Shown here one piece after another: positions 25,863 to 34,626 of a DNA stretch of 64,000 bases (position 1 is its first letter; every line of letters starts with the position of its first letter). The position numbers were made by a program, and so were the translations under genes. The DNA lies in the NCBI RefSeq assembly GCF_003967515.1, contig NZ_BIFQ01000001.1, positions 4,464,001 to 4,528,000 of the forward strand. Reading direction: 5' to 3'. The DNA is from Dictyobacter aurantiacus (GTDB taxonomy: Bacteria > Chloroflexota > Ktedonobacteria > Ktedonobacterales > Ktedonobacteraceae). The notes under the pieces are model-generated. The model was given only the letters and a program-made list of their open reading frames with translations, had not been told where the DNA came from and ran no database searches.

Positions 25863-27809
25863 TTACTTCGGCCATTTCAGCGTTGTGAACGTTATGTTCG
25901 ACTGCGCTGTCGGATCGCTGTTGTTGGGATCGGGGGCCACGTATTTGGTCCAGATCACTGTCGTGCCGTTTACCGAGACCAGTGCGGTACTGGTTCGATC
26001 AATGCTGTCGATCCCATTGACCATTACCCTGGCCCTGGTATCGTACATCTTGAAACCCCTGGTACTGCTGTTTTGCCAGATCAAGAATGATCCTCCGCTC
26101 TGCAATCCCGTCAGTACTTCGCTGTCACTGATATTGGTTGTGACCGGGGTGACTCCGTCGGTTGTGAATGCCAGCAGTTTGCCGGGCGTCTCCATATCGA
26201 TCTGCGGTGTAATCACCGTGGGATCGATCTCCGTTGGATTGGCCAGCAGATTCGAGAGATCTTGCCGGGTCGGCGTGGCGGTCGCCTGCGCCGTCGCGCT
26301 GGCGGTAGGAGCCGCTGTGCTCGTCGCGGTTGGCGTTACTCCCGCTGTGGGTGTCTCTGTAGCCGCGACGGTGGCATTGGCTGTTGCGCTCCCATTCGTT
26401 GTTAAGAAGAAGAGCGTGCCGGTGACAATCTGCGGACGAAACGACGTGCCGTCATCGCGATACAGATAGGTCTGGGTCTCGGGATGATCAATCCAGCGTC
26501 CCGTCTTAGATGGAGCCGCTTGCACCGTCTGCTGGGTCCAGATATTGCTATTGAGCTTGTTCTCTGGCGTCTGCCATTCGTCGGACCAGTAGATGCTATG
26601 GCCATCGCTGGACGCGGTGGGCGAGGTCAGTACATGCTGATCTTGCGCTCTGGCCAGTTCGGTCGACTTATCCAGCGCGTTCTGGGAGAACTGGTAGTTG
26701 AGCAGGTGCGATATGCCCTTGCTATCGATCAGAGCCACCAGTGCATGGTCTGTATAGAAGCTGACTCCTTGAATGGGGGTGTTCACCCAGTCGGCGACGG
26801 TCGAGCTATTAAATGTATCTGTACGCAGGGTCAGTGGTTTAGCGAAGTCTGCCGTGCCGTCTTGCGGGTTCTGTTGATTCTGGGTACTGGCATCCTGGCC
26901 GATGTAAAGCGCTTTCAAACTCCAGGCACCCGTCAATTTCCCCGGCTGGTTGTCCGACTGTGCGGTTGCCGTGTGTGACTGTTTGCCCGCGGGCTGTTTG
27001 GGTGCTTCCATCTGTAACCACAGCAGCCAGTTATCACTGCTGCCCAGGATGAGCAGCGGTCGTGTGGCCGGGGTCGCCAGCAATGGAGAGCTTTGATGGG
27101 TGGCGTTGGCGTCACCCGTGGTGTCGAACTTCTCTAGCATCCAGCTTGAGCCATCCTCATTATACGCCGAGTAATAAATAGTATTGGCGCTGACCACGCT
27201 GCTGGCGATATGTGGATAGTTGGTCTGGGTCGAGACTGTGTTCGTATCGGCCTGAGCAGGCTCTGGATGTGTGATACTGGCCTGGTTGTTGTTCGGTTGG
27301 ATCACCCCTGGCTGCCCCTGATTGGCCAGCAAGAGCAGCGATACCAGGCCGCCGAGCATTACCACGACCAGGAAAGATGCCGCCAGACCAATAATGGCGA
27401 TATGCTGGGTTGAACGTGACCTGCGTGGTCGCGTGACCTGCAGCACTGGTAGCGGACCCGTGGTGGCGGTCGAAAACGCGGCCAGAGAATCAGCGTGTGC
27501 AGGCTGTTTGGCGAGATCCTTAAGGTAGGGTGCCAGAAATACCGGTGTCGGTGTCGATGCAGCTGGTGTACGCTGTAGGAAGCGCACATGTTCAGCCGCC
27601 AACGCCTGCATCAGCTTCTGATGGGCATCAGGATCTGGCTCGATCGCTGGCATAGAACGTATGCGCTCTCCAACTAGCTGGTATTGAGCGTATGCGTCTT
27701 TGCATTCTGCACAATGCGCCAGGTGATCTTCTAATTCAGCCGTCTCCGTCGGATCTTGTTTTTGTTCACGATATATGGCGAGCATTGCCCGCGCCTGACG
27801 ACAGTTCAA
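25863..27809 (-). CDS. Large anti-sigma factor with extracytoplasmic sensor domain
   Basis: A 648-residue protein. The N-terminal zf-HC2 domain has the H-x3-C-x2-C set (DHLAHCAECKDAY). One membrane span follows at about 135-162 (IAIIGLAASFLVVVMLGGLV). The remaining 480 residues are outside the cell and resemble a beta-propeller-like sensor (repeated SxDNWLLWLQM, DGHSIYWSDEW, GGSFLIWQN units). A Thr/Ala/Pro-rich stretch of about 40 residues (TATETPTAGVTPTATST and onward) sits within it. The start is TTG overlapping the sigma stop. The IS element ends a few bases from the stop codon, so the 3' UTR was replaced. Confidence 0.85.
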   Translation of the reverse strand: MNCRQARAMLAIYREQKQDPTETAELEDHLAHCAECKDAYAQYQLVGERIRSMPAIEPDPDAHQKLMQALAAEHVRFLQRTPAASTPTPVFLAPYLKDLAKQPAHADSLAAFSTATTGPLPVLQVTRPRRSRSTQHIAIIGLAASFLVVVMLGGLVSLLLLANQGQPGVIQPNNNQASITHPEPAQADTNTVSTQTNYPHIASSVVSANTIYYSAYNEDGSSWMLEKFDTTGDANATHQSSPLLATPATRPLLILGSSDNWLLWLQMEAPKQPAGKQSHTATAQSDNQPGKLTGAWSLKALYIGQDASTQNQQNPQDGTADFAKPLTLRTDTFNSSTVADWVNTPIQGVSFYTDHALVALIDSKGISHLLNYQFSQNALDKSTELARAQDQHVLTSPTASSDGHSIYWSDEWQTPENKLNSNIWTQQTVQAAPSKTGRWIDHPETQTYLYRDDGTSFRPQIVTGTLFFLTTNGSATANATVAATETPTAGVTPTATSTAAPTASATAQATATPTRQDLSNLLANPTEIDPTVITPQIDMETPGKLLAFTTDGVTPVTTNISDSEVLTGLQSGGSFLIWQNSSTRGFKMYDTRARVMVNGIDSIDRTSTALVSVNGTTVIWTKYVAPDPNNSDPTAQSNITFTTLKWPK

Positions 27810-28621
27810 TCTTCACCGACCTCTTTTTGATACAATCCAATAAAACGTTCTCTTGCCCGCATTAAACGCATCTTCACTGCGGAAGGACTGATACTCAGTA
27901 CTTCCGCAATTTCCGCGCAAGATAAACCGTCATTTTCGTAAAGCCAGAGGCACACTGAATATTTTTGTGGCAATTGTTGAAAAATGCGCTCAACAATCTC
28001 TCGATCCGCTACCCGACTCTCAAAGCGTCCGCCATCGTATCCATTGCGCTCATACATCGAGCTGACTGAACTGGAACGCGCCTCGACAGGATGCTCCTCA
28101 TTATTGTTAAAACCATCTCCCGAATTCCCGCCGGAATCTGATACCATACCCGCCCCGATCCCTCGATCCTCATTAAACAAAGAGAGTGGTAGCCAGGAAA
28201 TCAAGCGCCGTCGCCGCAGGGAATCTGTTGTCGTGTTGGCCGCTATCCGATACAGCCATGCCGATAATGCCCCCGGCTGGACGACTGTTCCTCCTAAAAG
28301 TGCTTTGTAAGCTTTTACGAATACATCTTGAGCAAGATCATACGCCTGTTCTCTATTGCCTATCAGATGGTAAATGAAGTTGGTAATGGGCACCTGAAAC
28401 CGGGTAAAGATAGCCTCGAAATCGGCGACATTTACCTGCTCGGGAGGTGCTTCCTGTTCTTCTGGTTGAGATTGGGCCTCGGAAGCGTCAAGCGCTTCGA
28501 GGTCAGCCTCCTCCACACCACCTTCATCCTCTGGCATAGGAATAGTCGAATGGCTTTGCTGTTCATCACTGGATGAACCCAATTTGCTATTCGCATTGTA
28601 GAAACGTATAGAGGTATCCAT
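27806..28621 (-). CDS. ECF-family sigma factor with acidic N-terminal extension
   Basis: A 271-residue sigma factor, longer than the usual 170-200. Residues 1-65 are an acidic, Glu/Gln/Ser-rich extension. Region 2 follows (FIYHLIGNREQAYDLAQDVFVKAY, then LSAWLYRIAANTTTDSLRRR). The linker to region 4 is long (about 55 residues) and rich in Gly, Asn and Ser. Region 4 reads FQQLPQKYSVCLWLYENDGLSCAEIA and ISPSAVKMRLMRARERF. It is coupled to the large anti-sigma gene by a four-base stop/start overlap. Region 2 and 4 resemble those of the ECF at 15447-15983, so the two pairs may be paralogous. Confidence 0.9.
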   Translation of the reverse strand: MDTSIRFYNANSKLGSSSDEQQSHSTIPMPEDEGGVEEADLEALDASEAQSQPEEQEAPPEQVNVADFEAIFTRFQVPITNFIYHLIGNREQAYDLAQDVFVKAYKALLGGTVVQPGALSAWLYRIAANTTTDSLRRRRLISWLPLSLFNEDRGIGAGMVSDSGGNSGDGFNNNEEHPVEARSSSVSSMYERNGYDGGRFESRVADREIVERIFQQLPQKYSVCLWLYENDGLSCAEIAEVLSISPSAVKMRLMRARERFIGLYQKEVGED

Positions 28622-28803
28622 CGGTTACATCGGCCTTATATAATGCAGATTTTTACATACTTCTAAGGGAGCGTACAGGTATTTTGCTAGCATACCAGAG
28701 CATAACGAAGTATGCTATGAGCTAATAGACATTTCCTATTATTCCAGGAAAGAAGTACACGGCTCCCAAAAAGAGATACGACCTCTCGCCCCCGCCCTGT
28801 TTG

Positions 28804-29245
28804 TTGTATTGTGGGATGGGGGCGCATCCGCGCCCCCATCCCACAATACAATGGACTCCTGATCATCGCCTGCGGCCTGCCTGAGATTGCGCACCTCTGG
28901 CGCTCACAAATCCGTTGTAATGTGATGCAGCGGGAGCGCATCCGCGTCCCCAGTCCACAACACACAACTAGCGCGGGCTGCCTGAAGTTCCGCACCTCTG
29001 GCGCTCAGGAGTTTGTTTTGAGTTGATGCATCCGAGCGCATTCGCACTTTCCATCCTACAACCCAAAACGGACTTCTAATCATCGCCTGCGGCCTGCCTG
29101 AGGTTCTGTACCTACGGTGCTCACGAGTCAATTTTGAGTTGGTGCATCGGGTGCGCATCCGCGCCCGATGCACCAACTCAAAATACCAGTGCGGCCGCGC
29201 AGCGGACGCGCGAGTGGGGGCGCTCACATGCCCCCAGGGTGACGG
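28804..29245 (+). repeat. Tandem array of R-P composite repeats
   Basis: Palindromes (P) alternate with a 50-60 nt unit (R) sharing GCCTGCGGCCTGCCTGAG and a following CACCT..GG.GCTCA. P0: 22-bp perfect arms 28804-28825 / 28830-28851. R1 about 28853-28912; P1 about 28915-28965, arms decayed. R2 about 28966-29015; P2 about 29018-29070, decayed. R3 about 29070-29130; P3: 21-bp arms 29131-29151 / 29164-29184, followed by the GC-rich tail (T) to 29245. Spacing of units is about 105 bp. Confidence 0.75.
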
Positions 29246-29516
29246 GAGTAAGACCCATTCTGAGAGGTCATTGATTCCAATTGTTTAACAGTAAGCTTCT
29301 AATGAAAGCTTGTAGTAAAGCGTTGACCTGCACTCTTGCGGCATTGAAATGTGCTGTCTGCAAGATTTTCAAAGCTCGCTAAAACGAGCACTATAGGAGA
29401 CAGTATATCATATTTCCCCTGAGATTGATGTAGTTTCTGCATCTTTTGTAGGACATGCAGTGGACCGAAAGAATACTAAGCATTTTCTCAGTTTCTGGTC
29501 GCTGTTTTTGGTGCGT

Positions 29517-29700
29517 GCCTGACTCTCATGATTATTGCCTGCAGCCCGCTTGAGATTTTACACCTGCGATGCTCACGAGTCATTTGTATGATGATGCGGC
29601 AGGGGCGCATCTGCGCCCCTGCCGCATCATCATACAAAACCAACGCGGCCGCGTAGCGGACGCCCGTGTGGGAGCGCTTACATGCCTCCATGCGACGAGT
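29517..29700 (+). repeat. R-P-T composite repeat, separate copy
   Basis: R4 at about 29517-29580, then a palindrome with 27-bp perfect arms (29583-29609 and 29612-29638) and loop TC, then the tail GCGGCCGCGTAGCGGACGCC to about 29700. It lies 70 nt upstream of holB. Confidence 0.75.
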
Positions 29701-29771
29701 CAGGCACATGGGGAGCATGTAAGCGAAAATTATCACTTGCTATTGAGCTATAATTTTGCTACTATGGAGGC

Positions 29772-30800
29772 ATGGGAAGCCTTCAGACACAGACACCTGG
29801 CTGGAATATTATTGGTCACGAACATGCCGTGGATCGCCTGCGCCGGACGCTGGATGCGCAGCAGGTGCGCCATGCCTATTTATTCGCGGGTCCCGCCCGC
29901 ATCGGGAAGAGCCTGCTGGCCCTGCGCTTCGCGCAGGCGCTTTTGTGTACCGGCGGCCCCGATCCCAATGTCTCTCCTTCGGTGCCGTGTAACCACTGTC
30001 TCTCCTGCCGAAAAGTACTACATGGTAATCACCCGGATGTCCATGTCATCAGCAGGGCCCCCGACAAGCAGGCCATCCTGATCGAACAGGTGCGCGCCCT
30101 GCAGTCGGATGCCGCGCGTCGTACCCTGGAGGGTCGGCGCAACGTCTTCATCATCGAGAACGCGCAGGATATGAATACGCAGGCGGCCAACTGTATCCTC
30201 AAGACGCTTGAGGAACCAGAGAAGGATGTAGTCTTGTTACTCACCGTTCCAGATCCAGGACTACTTCTGCCCACGATTATCTCACGCGTCCAGCAGGTGA
30301 CGATGCAGCTTCTGACCTTGTCGCAGATCAAGCAGGCCCTGCAGCAGTACTGGGAGGTAGATGAGGAGGACGCGACCCTGGTTGCCGCGCTGGCCGCTGG
30401 ACGCCTGGGCTGGGCCATAGAGGCCGTTGAGGATGAGGAACTGCTGGATGAGCGCAAGGCCCAGCTAGAAGTGCTGACGAAGCTACCGACCGTGTCGAAG
30501 GTGCAGCGCTTCGACTTCGTGCAGCGCCTGGGCACCGACACCGAGAAGCTGCGCCACGTGCTTGAGTTGTGGTTGCTGTGGTGGCGTGATATGGTATTGG
30601 CAGCAAATGGTTGCCTTGACCTTACCGTTAACGTCGATATGCGCGATCTATTGAAGGCGCAGTCGGTGAAGGTCGGGACAATCGAGGCCGAGCGTATGGT
30701 CCGCGCCATCCTGCAGACCCAGGAATCTCTGGATCAGAATGTGAACGCGCGGGTGGCCCTCGAAGTGCTGATGCTGGACACGCCAATGATCAAGTCGTAA
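29772..30800 (+). CDS. holB: DNA polymerase III, delta-prime subunit
   Basis: A 342-residue clamp-loader subunit of the AAA+ fold. P-loop GPARIGKSLLALRFAQALLC, zinc cluster PCNHCLSCRK, sensor/arginine region LKTLEEPEKDVVLLLTVPD and ISRVQQVTMQ. It works with gamma/tau and delta to load the sliding clamp. The frame begins MGSLQTQTPGWNIIGHEHAVDRL; GGAGG lies one nt before this ATG, too close for normal initiation, and a TATAAT at about 29750 would put the transcript start only 10-15 nt upstream. A near-leaderless message is therefore possible. Confidence 0.9.
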   Translation: MGSLQTQTPGWNIIGHEHAVDRLRRTLDAQQVRHAYLFAGPARIGKSLLALRFAQALLCTGGPDPNVSPSVPCNHCLSCRKVLHGNHPDVHVISRAPDKQAILIEQVRALQSDAARRTLEGRRNVFIIENAQDMNTQAANCILKTLEEPEKDVVLLLTVPDPGLLLPTIISRVQQVTMQLLTLSQIKQALQQYWEVDEEDATLVAALAAGRLGWAIEAVEDEELLDERKAQLEVLTKLPTVSKVQRFDFVQRLGTDTEKLRHVLELWLLWWRDMVLAANGCLDLTVNVDMRDLLKAQSVKVGTIEAERMVRAILQTQESLDQNVNARVALEVLMLDTPMIKS

Positions 30801-30913
30801 GTTCAGCCTCATCTTTCTGCGTATCTATGCCCCCGGCTGGCTTTTGCTCTTTCGATTTTCCTATATTTTGATTGATCGCACACTTCATCGCTATTCATGG
30901 AAGAGGTTATGCT

Positions 30914-31711
30914 ATGCGCAGCGATTTTCAACATGTGCTGGTTCGACGCGAGTCCGGCGTGCTGACAATTGTCATGAATCGCCCCCAGGTCCTCAATGCC
31001 ATCAATGATCTGATGGTGCAGGAGCTGATTGAGATTGTAGAGGAGACCGCGCGGGACGGAGAGATCCGGTGCGTGGTGCTGACCGGGGCGGGACGCGCCT
31101 TTGGAGCTGGCCAGGATCTCTCTGTATTTGCCTCCACCCCGGCTGATGAGTATGGTTCGGCGGTTCGTGAACATCTACAGGCCTATCATCGTTTGATTAT
31201 GGGTATTCAGCAACTACCGCAGCCTGTCATCGCCGCTATCCACGGCGTCGCTACCGGCGTCTCCCTCAATATCGCCCTGGCCTGCGATCTGCGGATCGCG
31301 GCTGGCGACGCCCGCATCTCGGAGGCATTCGCTCGTATCGGTCTGGTGCCCGACGGTGGGGGGGCCTATTTTCTAACCCGCTTACTGGGCTCAGCGAAGG
31401 CGTTAGAGTTGGCGTTGTTAGCGGAAGAGATCAGCGGCGTGGAGGCTGAGCGCATCGGATTGGTCAATAAGTGCGTGCCGCTGTCTGAACTAGAGAAGGC
31501 CGTCTCCGCGCTGGCCCGGCGTTTGGCTGCTGGCCCGACGCGCACCTATGGCCTGATCAAGCAACTTTTCCATGCCTCCCAGGATCAAGACCTGGTGGCC
31601 GTGCTACAATTAGAGGGTGAATTTCAATCCAGGGCAGTGAAGACTGCCGATCATCGTGAGGGCGTGCAGGCTTTTCTGCAGAAACGGCCTCCCAGATATA
31701 GCGGGAAATAG
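30914..31711 (+). CDS. Enoyl-CoA hydratase/isomerase family protein
   Basis: A 265-residue crotonase-fold enzyme. The ATG at 30914 has AAGAGG seven nt upstream. Oxyanion-hole motifs are GAGRAFGAGQDLSVF and IHGVATGVSLNIALACDLRIA. The second catalytic region reads FARIGLVPDGGGAYFLTRLLG, with Asp rather than Glu after VP, as in PaaG-type isomerases. The C-terminus ends AFLQKRPPRYSG, also PaaG-like. It acts on an acyl-CoA, perhaps in phenylacetate or fatty-acid breakdown, but no paa genes are near. The next gene starts six nt after its stop. Confidence 0.87.
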   Translation: MRSDFQHVLVRRESGVLTIVMNRPQVLNAINDLMVQELIEIVEETARDGEIRCVVLTGAGRAFGAGQDLSVFASTPADEYGSAVREHLQAYHRLIMGIQQLPQPVIAAIHGVATGVSLNIALACDLRIAAGDARISEAFARIGLVPDGGGAYFLTRLLGSAKALELALLAEEISGVEAERIGLVNKCVPLSELEKAVSALARRLAAGPTRTYGLIKQLFHASQDQDLVAVLQLEGEFQSRAVKTADHREGVQAFLQKRPPRYSGK

Positions 31712-31717
31712 CAAATC

Positions 31718-32644
31718 GTGCGTATCGATACACTTACTTCTTATAATAGCCAGATGCAGGGCAGAGAGCGGCGCGAATGGTTCCGTCAACATGCCCCGCA
31801 ACACCTCAAAAATTGTGCCACCTTCGTTTCGAAGGGCCTGATGCTGCGGGATGGGAGTACCTCCCGCAGCAGTCTGATACTGGGTGCGGGCGCCTGTACT
31901 GAGGTGCCGCTCTCTGATATCGGCCGCTCCTCCGAGGAGGTGGTGCTGGCCGACCTGGATCTGAACTCCATGCAGCGTGGCCGCGATGAATTGCTGGCCG
32001 CCTCGCTGCGCAAGCGGGTGCGCTTTGTGCAGTGCGACCTCACCGGCGGCGTCAGTAGCAACCTGACACGCCTGCTGCGCCGTGAGGACTGGAAGGCTCT
32101 GGCCGCTCAGGGCAGCCAGACCTTCTTCGATGCTGCCGCCGGTTGCCTCGAACAGTGTCCCGTTCCCGATCCCCCTGAGATCTATACCCTGCGACCGGGT
32201 GACTTTGGCCTCGTCGTCAGCTCGATCGTGCTCACACAGCTGTTCAGTTATCCATTACTGGATATCCTTGACCGCGCCCAGCAGGTCGCTCCCGATCTGC
32301 TGCTGGACCAGGAGCGCCATCGTCGTTATCAGGATGCGGCTCAGTCCTTCAGGATTCGCGTCATTAGCGCGCACCTCCATCATATGCGCGCGCTGCTCGA
32401 TCTGGGTGGCGTGGCCGTCCTGCTGACCGACACCCGCGGCTTCGCCTTCGACGTCTACGGCACCGATCACGACGCCACCCACCGCCGAACCATCCCCCTG
32501 GTCCCACGCGTCCTGCCCGACCTGATCCGCGACGTCTTCGAGGTCACCGAAGAGTCCCAGTGGGAATGGCTCACAGACCTGCCCGACAAAGAACGTCCGG
32601 GCCGCGGCTATGAGATCGCCGGCTACATCCTCCAGCCCAGATAA
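31718..32644 (+). CDS. Class I SAM-methyltransferase-like protein of unknown role
   Basis: A frame of 308 residues with GTG at 31718; an ATG at 31754 (MQGRERREW) is an alternative and neither has a strong ribosome-binding site. A glycine-rich loop LILGAGACTEVPLSDIG followed by an acidic strand end VVLADLDLNSMQRGRDEL is the usual SAM-binding pair. Further motifs RFVQCDLTGGVS and FGLVVSSIVLTQLFSYPLLDIL fit post-I and motif IV positions of a Rossmann methyltransferase. No substrate motif is recognised. It is tightly linked to the crotonase gene, so they may form an operon. Confidence 0.7.
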   Translation: MRIDTLTSYNSQMQGRERREWFRQHAPQHLKNCATFVSKGLMLRDGSTSRSSLILGAGACTEVPLSDIGRSSEEVVLADLDLNSMQRGRDELLAASLRKRVRFVQCDLTGGVSSNLTRLLRREDWKALAAQGSQTFFDAAAGCLEQCPVPDPPEIYTLRPGDFGLVVSSIVLTQLFSYPLLDILDRAQQVAPDLLLDQERHRRYQDAAQSFRIRVISAHLHHMRALLDLGGVAVLLTDTRGFAFDVYGTDHDATHRRTIPLVPRVLPDLIRDVFEVTEESQWEWLTDLPDKERPGRGYEIAGYILQPR

Positions 32645-32678
32645 CACAAAAGGATAGATAAACGCATTTCTGTATTCC

Positions 32679-32707
32679 TTGACATGTTTTTGCAGGTCAG
32701 GTATACT
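32679..32707 (+). promoter_or_regulatory. Sigma-A promoter of the T-box/alaS transcript
   Basis: Perfect TTGACA (32679-32684), 17-nt spacer, TATACT (32702-32707), just upstream of the T-box leader. Confidence 0.85.
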
Positions 32708-32739
32708 GCCTGTACAATGCAATAGTAGTCGTTACGAGG

Positions 32740-33105
32740 GAAGAAGACATGGTGCGCTGAGCGCCAGCGAGTCGGAGATGGTGAGAGTCCGGCACCTCAG
32801 TTTAGCACATGAAATGCCCCCCTTTGATCCTCTTATAGCGGGATCGCGACGCGGGACGAACACAACCACAGGTTGTAAGTAATTCTGGCCGGAGGCCCTC
32901 CGTTATCCAGGGGCAGGACATCGAATACATTTTCGTGAACACGCTATTCATGCTTTGTGTGGGTGAGTGTGTGATGCATTCCGTGTCTGATGAGAGGGAA
33001 AGCACATATCCAACGTGGCTTCCAATACAGGTGGTACCACGGGTTTTGATACAAGAACTATCAGCCCGCCCTGAGTTGAATTCAACTCAGGGCGGGCTTT
33101 TTGTT
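32740..33105 (+). promoter_or_regulatory. T-box riboswitch upstream of the short alaS
   Basis: Stem I features (GCGAGTCGGAGATGGTGAGA with GAGTCCGGCAC) start near 32765. The linker CCGTTATCC is at about 32900; a GCC triplet at 32895-32897 is a candidate Ala specifier. The T-box AGGTGGTACCACGGG lies near 33030. The terminator is an 18-bp self-complementary stem (33063-33080 / 33081-33098) followed by five T. Uncharged tRNA binding should favour read-through into the synthetase gene. Confidence 0.93.
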
Positions 33106-33149
33106 TGTCTCTCTTTTCTGACGCCTGAGTGTATGTAACTCTCGTCATA

Positions 33150-33252
33150 TGGGGGGATGTGAGCGCCCCCGCACGGGCGCCCGCGTGCGCGGCCGCACCG
33201 TTTTTAGTTGTTGGTGTCGCAGGGGCGCATCTGCGCCCCTGCGACACCAACA
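33150..33252 (-). repeat. P-T element in reverse orientation, between T-box and alaS start
   Basis: The palindrome has 21-bp perfect arms (33209-33229 and 33232-33252, loop GA on the minus strand). The GC-rich tail lies on its left, as the reverse complement of the tail at 29645. The palindrome ends 6 nt before the ribosome-binding site TAGGAG of alaS, so in the mRNA a very stable hairpin stands right next to the initiation region. Confidence 0.75.
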
Positions 33253-33271
33253 GAAAATAGGAGTAACCAAA

Positions 33272-34594
33272 ATGATGCACAGCAGTGAGATTCGCCGCAC
33301 TTTTCTGGACTACTTTCAGCAGAAACAGCATACATACCTGTCCAGCAGCCCGCTTGTCTTGTCGTCAGACAAAAGCCTGCTGTTCGTGAACGCGGGCATG
33401 GTGCCCTTTAAAAATGTGTTTCTGGGATTGGAGCAGCCGCCATCTGCCCGCGCGTGTAGTAGCCAGAAGTGCCTGCGCGTCTCGGGCAAGCATAATGATC
33501 TGGAAGAGGTAGGGCGTTCGCCACGCCACCATACCTTTTTTGAGATGCTGGGGAACTTCTCGTTTGGTGATTACTTTAAGCAGGATGCGATCCATTATGC
33601 GTGGGAACTGTTGACGCAGGTGTTTCATCTCTCGGTCGAGCGTCTCTGGATCACTGTCTATCAGGACGATGAAGAGGCGGCACGCATCTGGGAGGATGTG
33701 GGCGTGCGGCGTGAGCGTATCCTGCCGTTTGGCGCTAAGGATAATTTCTGGTCGATGGGCGAGACTGGCCCCTGCGGTCCCAGCTCAGAGATCCACTACT
33801 ATCTCGGCTCAGACCCGAGTATGCAACATCCAGAGGGCGTCAACTCTGATGACGACGATTATATGGAGCTCTGGAACCTGGTCTTCATGCAATACAATCG
33901 CGATGAGCAGGGAAGCTTGACGCCGCTTTCAGCGTTCTCTGTCGATACCGGCATGGGCCTGGAGCGCCTTACAACCGTGCTACAGGGCGTTAAGAGTAGT
34001 TACGGGACTGATCTATTCGTGCCTATCTTGCAGAGACTGTTGGCGCTTAATCACCGCGATGACGCGCATTATCAGCAGTATCGCTACGCGTACAATGCGA
34101 TCGCGGATCACAGCCGGGCGCTGGCATTCTTGATCGCGGAACATATCACCCCTGGTAATGGTGGTCGCGACTATGTCTCGCGACGCCTGATCCGGCGCGC
34201 GGCGTACCTGGGACGCACCCTGGGCCTGGAGCAGCCGTTCCTGGCGCCGGCTGCGCAGGTCTGTGTCGACATCCTTGGCGAGCAGTATCCTGAACTGCTC
34301 CAGATCCGTACTGATATCGACAGTATTCTCACTATGGAAGAAAAGCGCTTTCAGCGTACTTTGACTCGTGGCCTGCGCTACCTGGACGAGTCCTGTCAGC
34401 GCCTGACCCAATCCGGTCTGCGCACGCTGCCGGGTCCCGAAGCGTTCAAGCTGTATGATACCTTTGGTTTCCCATTTGACCTGACCCAGAAAATCCTGGC
34501 TGAACGCGGCCTGGATGTTAGCGTGCAGGATTACGAAGAGGAACGCATCAAGCAGCAGCAACGCTCCCGCCAGCACGCCCTCTTCAAAGCATAA
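33272..34594 (+). CDS. alaS: Short alanyl-tRNA synthetase: catalytic and tRNA-recognition domains only
   Basis: A 440-residue protein; the ATG at 33272 has TAGGAG eight nt upstream. It has class II motifs: motif 1 region SSPLVLSSDKSLLFVNAGMVPFK, motif 2 NDLEEVGRSPRHHTFFEMLGNF, motif 3 SVDTGMGLERL, and the tRNA-recognition helices NAIADHSRALAFLIAEHITPGN...VSRRLIRRA. Bacterial AlaRS is normally about 870 residues; this one stops after the mid domain (KLYDTFGFPFDLTQKILAERG), the point where E. coli minimal active fragments (1-461) end. The editing domain with its zinc-binding HxxxH...CxxxH set, and the C-Ala domain, are absent, and no remnant follows the stop. The T-box leader argues that it is expressed. 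It could be a paralog, half of a split enzyme, or the only AlaRS. Confidence 0.88.
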   Translation: MMHSSEIRRTFLDYFQQKQHTYLSSSPLVLSSDKSLLFVNAGMVPFKNVFLGLEQPPSARACSSQKCLRVSGKHNDLEEVGRSPRHHTFFEMLGNFSFGDYFKQDAIHYAWELLTQVFHLSVERLWITVYQDDEEAARIWEDVGVRRERILPFGAKDNFWSMGETGPCGPSSEIHYYLGSDPSMQHPEGVNSDDDDYMELWNLVFMQYNRDEQGSLTPLSAFSVDTGMGLERLTTVLQGVKSSYGTDLFVPILQRLLALNHRDDAHYQQYRYAYNAIADHSRALAFLIAEHITPGNGGRDYVSRRLIRRAAYLGRTLGLEQPFLAPAAQVCVDILGEQYPELLQIRTDIDSILTMEEKRFQRTLTRGLRYLDESCQRLTQSGLRTLPGPEAFKLYDTFGFPFDLTQKILAERGLDVSVQDYEEERIKQQQRSRQHALFKA

Positions 34595-34626
34595 TACACC
34601 CCTGATACGTTGTAATGACCCTGGGC

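Larger units (their letters stand above)
28622..29771. other. Gene-free repeat-rich region (1.15 kb)
   Basis: No frame in this stretch reads like a protein. It holds the composite repeat units listed separately and, between 29246 and 29516, ordinary AT-richer sequence with nothing I can name. A TATAAT lies about 20 nt before the holB start and may be its promoter. Confidence 0.6.

Noticed and set aside
28804..29245. CRISPR array (repeats at regular spacing)
   Set aside because: Repeat units are 50-60 nt, imperfect, separated by palindromes and not by unique spacers; no cas genes.
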